A stretch of DNA of 64,000 nucleotides from Gymnothorax reevesii (lineage: Eukaryota; Chordata; Actinopteri; Anguilliformes; Muraenidae), in assembly GCA_029721435.1 (NCBI GenBank), contig CM056583.1, positions 56,604,120 to 56,668,119 on the forward strand, in the 5' to 3' direction. The notes under the pieces are model-generated. The model made no database searches. It saw nothing but the letters and a program-made list of their open reading frames with translations, and was not told the DNA's origin. A program made the translations under genes and the position numbers. Position 1 is the stretch's first letter. Every line of letters begins with the position of its first letter. Below are positions 59,201 through 64,000 of this stretch, one piece after another.

Positions 59201-62200
59201 TGAGTGAGCCAGAGTGACCTAGAACAAAGAGTGCTGTACTCACATCCAAAATAATTACAAAAAATAATTACAATACAGCGTAAAGACAAAATAAGTCATG
59301 TCAGGGACAACTACAGTCACCATAGCTACTGTAGTTGATTCCCAATGTAGTTTTATGCAGAGCACCAAAGGCAAGAAAAACTATGACCTCCACCACCCAG
59401 TAATCCTCAGCACTGGTGGTGCTTTTCTGTGACCACTGAATTCACCAGCCCCTGGATAGATTTTTAAGTAAACAGAAGAGTAGCCTCTACTCAAGGACAG
59501 ATGGGGGCAGCCAGTTAGGACCAGATGGCAGTTTTGGCCTGTCTAACAGAGGACTTTAAGCCCTGTGTTTGCTTTCATTGAGTTTATCAAAGGGAAAGCT
59601 TGGGCCATTCACCTCTAAAGGCCTCAACCATCCTAACAAACAAAATCCAAGTCTGCCGCATGTAGGCTTTTCATGAGCTTTTAAACTTGAACCTAATTAT
59701 ATTTGTCAAAGACATATTGTTATCCTTCATCTTTTATGATACAAATTTTGAAGCCCTGATTTTCCGACAACAAGATAAGAAGACATAAAATGGTCATCAT
59801 GGCATATGAACATTTTCCTAAAAAAAAAAAATCCACCTGATCTGCTTTCAGCCAAATAAAAATTTTTCTTTCGGCTCAATAAAGTACGTGGTTGTCTCTT
59901 TCTCTGAAGAAAATAAAAAATTACTAACATTTTTGCATCCCGATTAATCACGTTCAGTAATAAACTGGCAAAACATTACATATTAACAATTACTTATATC
60001 ACATATTATTTTACGACAGCAGTTAGTATTTTACTATAAAAATATAATTATAAGCCATCACTATCCATGGATAGCCCTAAATCTCTTTCTGAGTTTCTGA
60101 ATGTGATATTGCTAGTAAAAAACTACTGGCTGAGGCTTTGCCTTAGCGAACAAGTGGTGTCTACTTGAGGAGATAGTAGGTTAATCATCTGAAACCACAC
60201 CCAGTTTCATTGTTGTCCCTGAATACACTGTAGCAACAGGGAGCAAATATCAGTTCTGAGTCTAGTGCCTCTGTCAAGGGCAGTGACAGAAGCATACGTA
60301 ACCTGACTGTGGTGAGGGACAGCAGCGTACAAGGAAGAAAACCACCATGCAAACATGGTGATGGGGAAAACATTAGGCCTGCTCACCCCTTTATGCTAAG
60401 TGGCAATGCTAAGCATATATCCACTGTTGCAGCAGCTCCAATTAAATAAATAGAAAAGGTCAGCAGTGACGTGCGGTGGAGGTTAGTTTGGTGAGGCAGA
60501 AATCTCCCCTTTGCTTGATTACCAATCAGACTATTAACTAGTTTAGTAAGACTATTCGGAAGAATTACTGGCCATTTTAAGTTTCCGTGGCGTTATTACT
60601 CAGTAGGCTACATCGAACTTGAAATGCTCACGAAAATGCAGATTTGCGAGTACTTGCTTACAGTGAGCCAAAGACGTGCGGCGAGGTGAGGCAGTAACCC
60701 AAACTTTTATCACAGGATTTTGAGAACTTGTTCTCACACTATTCCTGCTTGACAATCAAAACAATTAAGACCAAGCCAATTGGAAGCCCGATGCTGATAG
60801 AGGAGATAATGACGAAAAGATTAATTCACGTATAGCCCTGCGCTTCAATTCGAGACTGCAAGGATGGAAATCTGAATAATCAAATAGGAAAAATTCTCAG
60901 TAATTCTGTATATTGTTTAAATATTTTGTTAATCGGATTATGACAGACGACTGAAAATAAACCCCCGCTTTTAGTTTAGGTGAAAAAGCGCGCGTTGAAC
61001 TCCACATAAATCGAACTGTTGTAATATTTGTTGATGACATTGCTTCGGCTTCCTGGAAGCAAGTACGCGCAAATCTGCTGTTGAGAATTTCAGGTTCGAT
61101 GTACTGAGTAATAACGCCGCGGAAACTTAAACTGGCCCATCATTCGGCCGAATAGTCTTACTTAACTAGTTAATCGCCTGATTGGTAATCAAGCAAAGGG
61201 GAGGTCTCTGCCTCACCAAACTAACCTCCGACTACACGTCACTGAAGGTCAGCATGCTGGATATTGGGAGCACAGCAAGAAAATCATTTGCAGCAAACAG
61301 TTCTCCACTCCTTTCTTGTTTAAGCAGCAAAAAGAAATGGAGAAGCAATAAGCTTTTGTCTAACATTAAAAATAAAAAAGCAAAGCTCTATAGGATTAAA
61401 ATCAGGCCCGGTCAGATGCTGAACTGGGTAAAATGTGTAAACACATGTTCAGTGTTAAAATTGTCCTGGAAATGCCCATTGTCAATGCTGCTTATTACCA
61501 TAGATGCTTCGAGCCAATTGGATTGATTTGCAGATGCCCCAGCAAGTAATGGCTGCAGCTCTCTGAGACTACTCAAGAAATCACTCTCAAAAGAAATCTG
61601 GGTTTGTTTGGGTTAAGATGATTGAGTACAGTTTAGCTGTAAGAGCTGTGCTGGCTGGATATTTGTCAGGAGCAGGTAAAAGCACGCAGATGAGACACAC
61701 ATATGTAGATATGTTTAATCAATTATGTCAGCATACTTGGAGCTGGTTACACAACTGCAACTGCTCAAATACATACACAGCTCTAATGCAGGCGCACAGA
61801 CACTGGTAGGCATACATTCACCACAACATGTAATACCTGACAAAAGCTCATATTATCTCCAACCAGATTTGCAGCAATTCATTTTACATATTATACTTGC
61901 ACAAGAATAAAACTATAGACCATGTGAATATGCAGTCTCTGGAGGTCCCCATAAAATTGTGGACCAAAGTGAACTTTCTAGTCCAGTTAATTACAGCACA
62001 TTGGCAATGTCACTGATACTGCTGTCAATGTTGGGCAATTTAAAATCATAAAATACTTGTGAAATTTGAAGAATGTAGAGTCAACCTATTTGTCAATGAC
62101 AAAATGAGAGCAATGGACTCGTATATCCCTCACCTCTAAGCCAGCGAAGCAGAAAATGGTCATGTTGCGAGGGAAGCCGAGAGAGAATGTCTCCAATTCT

Positions 62201-62876
62201 TTCCCGAAACTGTAAGCAGTAAACAACATTTCCGTGAGACACGAAATGAATGACAGAAATGCACCGGTATGCAAAAATGGCTATATCGCTCACACTACTG
62301 ATAGGCGACAGAATGTAAAATACAGTGGATAGAAATGAAGACACAATGTGAACAGTTCAAGTACACTTAAATTATATTTTAAGTCCTCAGTTATGCAAAA
62401 TCTGAAGAGACCTCCACAACGAACACGTGACATGCTTTCAAATGTCTTTTCGGGGGACGACTAATGTTAGTGGTTTTCTTTCCGTCTGAGTCTTGGTAAA
62501 TTCTCGTTAATCCTTTGCGATGTCCTGTAATGTTTGCCTTTTGCGTAGCTCACCAACTGTTCACCGCTCGAAGTTTGAAGCTTCACACATTCCGCGTCCC
62601 ATCCCGTTCCGAGTGAGCGAACTTGGGTGGACGACTGTAAGTTTACTATAATTTTTCACAGGTTTGTCAGATTCCTTAAATAGTGCTGTCTATATTAATA
62701 GTTTCCACGCGAACTGAATGTCATCGCAAACTTCTGGAATGTTTATTAAAGGTGTTTAAGCAGTCAATTACATTTAACATTTCAACTATTATCTGCATTT
62801 CGGAGGGAAAATAACAGCTCACCTGAGCTAGTGCCTCCTCCTGATTCGGGCTGAGGTCGCCGACGCGACCGCTCAT
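45552..62876 (-). CDS. sec14l2-like: SEC14-like lipid-binding protein (SEC14L2/3/4 group), complete, 12 exons
   Basis: The family binds hydrophobic ligands (tocopherol, squalene, phospholipids) in the cytosol. Twelve exons sum to 1191 nt, giving 396 residues; vertebrate relatives have about 400. Order: [10 protein letters not shown] start, CRAL-TRIO N-domain (about 1-60; [20 protein letters not shown]), CRAL-TRIO domain (about 76-250; [49 protein letters not shown]), GOLD domain (about 268-392; [52 protein letters not shown]). Every junction is GT-AG with matching phase and no stops. Paralogue identity (2, 3, 4 or a fish-specific copy) cannot be settled from this window. The start is fixed by the conserved MSGRVG. 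Confidence 0.95.
45715..46030 (-). mobile_element. Probable antisense LTR fragment in sec14l intron 11
   Basis: Purine-rich AAACAATAAAC, AACTCAGGAGGAGGGGAGAC, ACAAGACAATAATTAGATAA and GAAACTGACACAGAT words resemble antisense Gypsy LTRs of fish and the segment at 34335..34902. Ends and target duplication were not established. Confidence 0.3.
46377..46546 (-). CDS. sec14l2-like: sec14l exon 11
   Basis: Residues 305-361: [57 protein letters not shown], plus one base of Y362. Acceptor ATCTAG, donor ATCT/GTGAGT, phase 1. Confidence 0.94.
46597..47199 (-). other. sec14l intron 10, unassigned
   Basis: Intronic sequence between exons 11 and 10. I see no repeat with a partner and no additional exon. 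Confidence 0.5.
47200..47339 (-). CDS. sec14l2-like: sec14l exon 10
   Basis: Residues 259-304: [46 protein letters not shown], plus two bases of R305. Acceptor TTTCCAG, donor CTACG/GTGTGT, phase 2. Start of GOLD domain. Confidence 0.94.
47340..47426 (-). other. sec14l intron 9: 87 nt, in frame, stop-free, (GA)16
   Basis: The intron begins GTGAGT and ends TTTCCAG. Its 87 nt are a multiple of three inserted at phase 0 and contain no in-frame stop. A (CT)16 tract at 47363..47394 reads as alternating Arg-Glu on the coding strand. Retention would add 29 residues between the CRAL-TRIO and GOLD domains. Confidence 0.85.
47427..47533 (-). CDS. sec14l2-like: sec14l exon 9
   Basis: Residues 223-258: [20 protein letters not shown] then [16 protein letters not shown]. 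Acceptor CATACAG, donor GCTTGG/GTGAGT, phase 0. Ends the lipid-binding domain. Confidence 0.94.
47876..47959 (-). CDS. sec14l2-like: sec14l exon 8
   Basis: Residues 195-222: [20 protein letters not shown] then RRKIIVLG, plus the first base of A223. Acceptor CTCTGCAG, donor GGAG/GTAAGA, phase 1. Confidence 0.94.
47960..49355 (-). other. sec14l intron 7, right part unassigned
   Basis: Ordinary intronic DNA. I see no exon, no transposon ends and no tandem repeat. Confidence 0.45.
49360..49720. repeat. Dispersed repeat R2, copy B
   Basis: CAAGGACTTTTCAAGGACCC and CTCTTCAAGCACTTTCC words, then GTTAGCTAGCTACTCAGA, GGAGTTAGCTCAGTGC and AAATTACACAACTCA, parallel 26090..26560. Lies in sec14l intron 7. 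Confidence 0.4.
50009..50069 (-). CDS. sec14l2-like: sec14l exon 7
   Basis: Residues 175-194: [20 protein letters not shown], plus the first base of A195. Acceptor CTGCAG, donor AAAG/GTGAGC, phase 1. Confidence 0.94.
50411..50506 (-). CDS. sec14l2-like: sec14l exon 6
   Basis: Residues 143-174: [20 protein letters not shown] then [12 protein letters not shown]. Acceptor CTTCCAG, donor GGTGAA/GTAAGG, phase 0. Core of the lipid-binding domain. Confidence 0.94.
50867..51055 (-). CDS. sec14l2-like: sec14l exon 5
   Basis: Residues 80-142: [40 protein letters not shown] and on to ECQQQSQK. The acceptor GTTAAG is poor in pyrimidines and the donor CAGAAG/GTGCAG is off-consensus at positions +3 to +5, the weakest splice site pair of this gene. 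Confidence 0.92.
51183..51245 (-). CDS. sec14l2-like: sec14l exon 4
   Basis: Encodes [20 protein letters not shown] then E (residues 59-79). Acceptor ATCCTCAG, donor CCGGAG/GTACAG, phase 0. It has no in-frame ATG of its own, so gene finders can miss it. Confidence 0.93.
51514..51730 (+). mobile_element. LTR-like fragment in sec14l intron 3
   Basis: TGTCATGATTTGTTTGGAGT at the left is a typical fish Gypsy LTR start, followed by CCAGGACGATATTG and TATATAAGC, a possible promoter TATA box. The right end is missing. Assignment is by appearance only. Confidence 0.3.
51731..52311 (-). other. sec14l intron 3, unassigned
   Basis: No supported feature. Confidence 0.35.
52312..52860 (+). repeat. Dispersed repeat R1, copy B (interrupted)
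   Basis: CTCCTAATAAGCGTATGGCA, CCACCAGGTGTTGAAA and ATGGTAGTTCGTCAGAC repeat 16011..16560 in order, with an extra TA microsatellite at about 52767..52788. The final word of the repeat (CCAGAAAGGTAAGAATTGCT) reappears only at about 54896, so about 2 kb separates its parts. Confidence 0.6.
52864..54752. mobile_element. Element bounded by ~57-bp inverted arms (GCTTTCACACCGGACG)
   Basis: GATGCTTTCACACCGGACGT...ACAGATTACATTCAAAG at 52864..52920 is largely complemented by CTTTGAATATAATCTGT...CCGGTGTGAAAGCAGC at 54696..54752. Roughly 50 of 57 positions agree. It lies within R1 copy B and itself contains the MITE at 54062..54448. Whether the arms are true transposon ends is inferred. Confidence 0.45.
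54062..54448. mobile_element. MITE with CCCAGATAGCA ends
   Basis: CCCAGATAGCA (54062) and TGCTATCTGGG (to 54448) are perfect inverted ends over 387 bp. The interior is rich in GGCCCACAT words, a family I recognise from fish genomes. No clear target duplication. Confidence 0.7.
55108..55935 (+). mobile_element. LTR-like pyrimidine-rich segment
   Basis: It starts TGTTACGATTGCG, is rich in T and C throughout, and has TAACCCTAATAAACGCC (poly-A signal in context) near 55847 with a TTTGGAGTCAAAGCCCGTTC block after it. This fits the U3-R-U5 look of fish Gypsy LTRs. The right end and a target duplication were not found. Confidence 0.35.
56141..56198. repeat. (AT)n microsatellite
   Basis: About 29 uninterrupted AT repeats within sec14l intron 2/3 flank. 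Confidence 0.95.
56440..56935 (+). mobile_element. Tc1-like transposon, 5'-truncated
   Basis: The plus strand reads [20 protein letters not shown], a transposase C-terminal peptide. It is followed by the family 3' region (TTTACTCATGTTGTCTTTGT, ATGACAAATAAGTAAAA) and the terminal repeat GGGGCAAATACTTTTTCAAC. Same family as copies A and B. It ends about 110 bp from sec14l exon 3. Confidence 0.7.
57048..57091 (-). CDS. sec14l2-like: sec14l exon 3
   Basis: Encodes [15 protein letters not shown] (residues 44-58). Acceptor TTTTTCAG, donor CGGAAG/GTAAAG, phase 0. Confidence 0.92.
57230..57664 (-). mobile_element. mariner-like transposase fragment, antisense
   Basis: Minus-strand frames (57346..57591 and 57504..57704) include [15 protein letters not shown] and [16 protein letters not shown], the second-D to third-D/E region of this Tc1/mariner group. 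A frameshift separates them. Confidence 0.65.
57665..58360 (+). mobile_element. mariner-like element 5' half, sense orientation
   Basis: TGTGTAAAATGTAAATAAAA, CAGAATGCAATGATTTTCAA and later AATTGCAAAGACTTGAGGAT and AGAATCTGGAGAAATCTCAG follow the 5' half of the same family. It abuts the antisense C-terminal fragment at 57664, so two partial copies meet head to head. It ends at AAAACTCTGCCATG. Confidence 0.65.
58362..58480 (+). mobile_element. Second mariner-like 5' end
   Basis: ACCCCAATTCTGAAATAGTT restarts the 5' terminus of the family immediately after the preceding fragment, followed by TTTATTCACAATAGAACAGA. The rest is missing. Confidence 0.6.
58481..60455 (-). other. sec14l intron 2, unassigned part
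   Basis: No exon, repeat pair or transposon end was found. A poly-A run lies at about 59820. Confidence 0.35.
60464..61244. mobile_element. hAT-type MITE with long TIRs and exact 8-bp TSD
   Basis: The left (from CAGTGACGTGCGGTGGAGGT) and right ends (complement from 61244) match over roughly 160 bp with scattered differences. Shared words include GGTTAGTTTGGTGAGGCAGA and CCCCTTTGCTTGATTACCAA. AAGGTCAG flanks both sides (60456..60463 and 61245..61252). Length is 781 bp, with no transposase. Confidence 0.88.
61253..62133 (-). other. sec14l intron 2, proximal part
   Basis: Nothing recognised. Frames here show no domain. Confidence 0.4.
62134..62209 (-). CDS. sec14l2-like: sec14l exon 2
   Basis: Encodes [20 protein letters not shown] then LRWLR (residues 19-43) and the first base of A44. 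Acceptor TTACAG, donor AGAG/GTGAGG, phase 1. CRAL-TRIO N-domain. Confidence 0.93.
62823..62876 (-). CDS. sec14l2-like: sec14l exon 1
   Basis: ATG at 62876..62874. Encodes [18 protein letters not shown] (residues 1-18). Donor CAG/GTGAGC, phase 0. Confidence 0.93.
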
Positions 62877-64000
62877 GCTCTCTGTCGAGAAAATGTACAG
62901 TGCGGAGCCGACACTGAATTCTCGAGCCTGTAATGCTGCTGCTTTTGAATGCCCTTCAAGTCCCACCTGAGACCTGTGGTGGCGCTGTTGTCGCACCTTT
63001 ACAGTAAAACAATGTAACAATAGCTACTCCGGCATTTAAAGACCACCAATTACCAACGCAGGAATTGTAGATTGTAATCTGAGTACATAAACTCACCAAC
63101 TAGACGAGGAACTACGTGAAATGAATAGTTAAAAACAGGCTCGGGTTTTCTAATGCACTTTTTAGAATGTTTGGATAAAAATGCAGAAGCTGTGACTGGG
63201 TTAACAATGGAATATAGTGGTCCAGCTGCCTGCTCTTTAAAAGGACAGATGAAACTCTACAAAACTCCAAAGTGGCTTGTTAAATGCAAAAGAAAAACGA
63301 ATTAATGTTTAATTTTAAATAGCTTTAAGATTGATAAAAGGTCAAGTCAAAGTCACAATTTAAAGGGGCAATTCCAGTTTTATATAGATGTGACATAAAA
63401 ATGATTTTCTCATGATAAGTCTATTTGTGCATATTTTCGTCACTCCCACTTTTGAGTGGAAAGGCGAAGAAACAATAAAGTGACTTTTGATACAGACAAG
63501 AAAATATCCAGCGTTATGGATAAGACACAAAATGACAGGCATTGTGGGGAGTCGACGACTTTCTAGTAAACTTCAAAATCACAAAAATTACAAAGGAAAC
63601 CTCCAAGGCACTCTCTTAAAAACAACAAAATGCCTTTATTGTAACGGAATGGTCGTGGAGAACCTTAAAAACAGATTCCAACTCGTTTTGGCATCAAGCC
63701 TTCATCTGGATCTTTATCTGTTATCATTGATCTGTTTTTTTTTTTTTTTTTTTTGCAGCCAAGTTGTTGAGTATTAAGGCATTTGTTGTGTTTTTTTTGG
63801 GACCATTTGTGAATTTTTTTCAAGTTTTCTCGCTTTTGTTTTTTATCAATACTGATGAAAGCTGTTATATGTTAGGACATTTTTATTTGCAGTTTAAAGC
63901 ATTTTGAAGGTTACACAACATTGTTTGAAATCGTGTCCTTTGTTAGAATTTAGAACGGAGCAAACATTTTGAAGTGAAATCTGTGATCAGCCTATAATTA
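62877..64000. other. sec14l 5' flank
   Basis: Presumed promoter and upstream region. I see no strong TATA box near the ATG. At about 63560..63720, TGCCTTTATTGTAACG, CTCGTTTTGGCATCAAGCCT and TTCATCTGG resemble in plan the arms of the foldback at 38788, and a poly-T run follows. No gene is visible to the window edge. Confidence 0.4.

Noticed and set aside
61182..61526. 114-codon frame in sec14l intron 2
   Set aside because: It starts inside the right arm of a hAT MITE and is not continuous with any exon.

Overview
The window reads as nuclear DNA of a ray-finned fish; the species is not determined. It holds two split vertebrate genes, both on the minus strand, with canonical GT-AG introns. They sit in DNA packed with teleost-type mobile elements: Tc1/mariner, hAT and piggyBac MITEs, a DIRS1-like element, LINE fragments and LTR pieces. 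There is no bacterial gene arrangement, no CRISPR array, and no rRNA or tRNA gene that I can see.

Gene 1 (9748..32695, minus) is the 5' half of a cnnm4-type CNNM metal-transport mediator. Exon 1 (31312..32695) encodes the signal peptide, extracellular domain, DUF21 membrane core and the first part of the CBS pair. A 20-kb intron follows, then exon 2 (11172..11315) and exon 3 (9748..9882). The remaining 3' exons (cyclic-nucleotide-binding-like domain and C-terminus) are not visible and must lie beyond the left edge. A compact promoter with a TATA-like box, GC box and perfect CRE palindrome lies just upstream of the ATG.

Gene 2 (45552..62876, minus) is a complete 12-exon SEC14-like gene (SEC14L2/3/4 group). 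It encodes 396 residues: CRAL-TRIO N-domain, CRAL-TRIO lipid-binding domain and C-terminal GOLD domain. All twelve exons join in frame. Its 87-nt intron 9 is a multiple of three, has no stop and is one third (GA)n microsatellite.

Layout: 1-1.1 kb Tc1 relic; 1.2-2.9 kb tandem ~140-bp array and two hairpin-ended tails; 3.3-7.8 kb decayed DIRS1-like element (minus) carrying two MITEs; 9-11.3 kb cnnm4 exons 3 and 2; 11.8-31 kb cnnm4 intron 1, including a deleted Tc1 with an intact DNA-binding ORF and, at 19.5-23.1 kb, a four-layer nest (LINE, tandem-array element, Tc1, solo LTR); 31.3-32.9 kb cnnm4 exon 1 and promoter; 33.4-34.05 kb an unexplained divergent 215-codon ORF; 35.5-37.2 kb a TA-flanked Tc1; 37.4-41.2 kb an unidentified GC-rich block; 42.3-43.9 kb Tc1 and mariner relics; 45.5-62.9 kb the SEC14-like gene; 63-64 kb its 5' flank.

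The two genes have no evident functional link: one concerns magnesium handling at the plasma membrane, the other intracellular lipid binding. I found no convincing new multi-gene system. The most unusual signals are the dated transposon nest, the in-frame repeat-bearing intron, the DNA-binding-only Tc1, and a family of tandem-array elements ending in GACGG-rich tails and hairpins.
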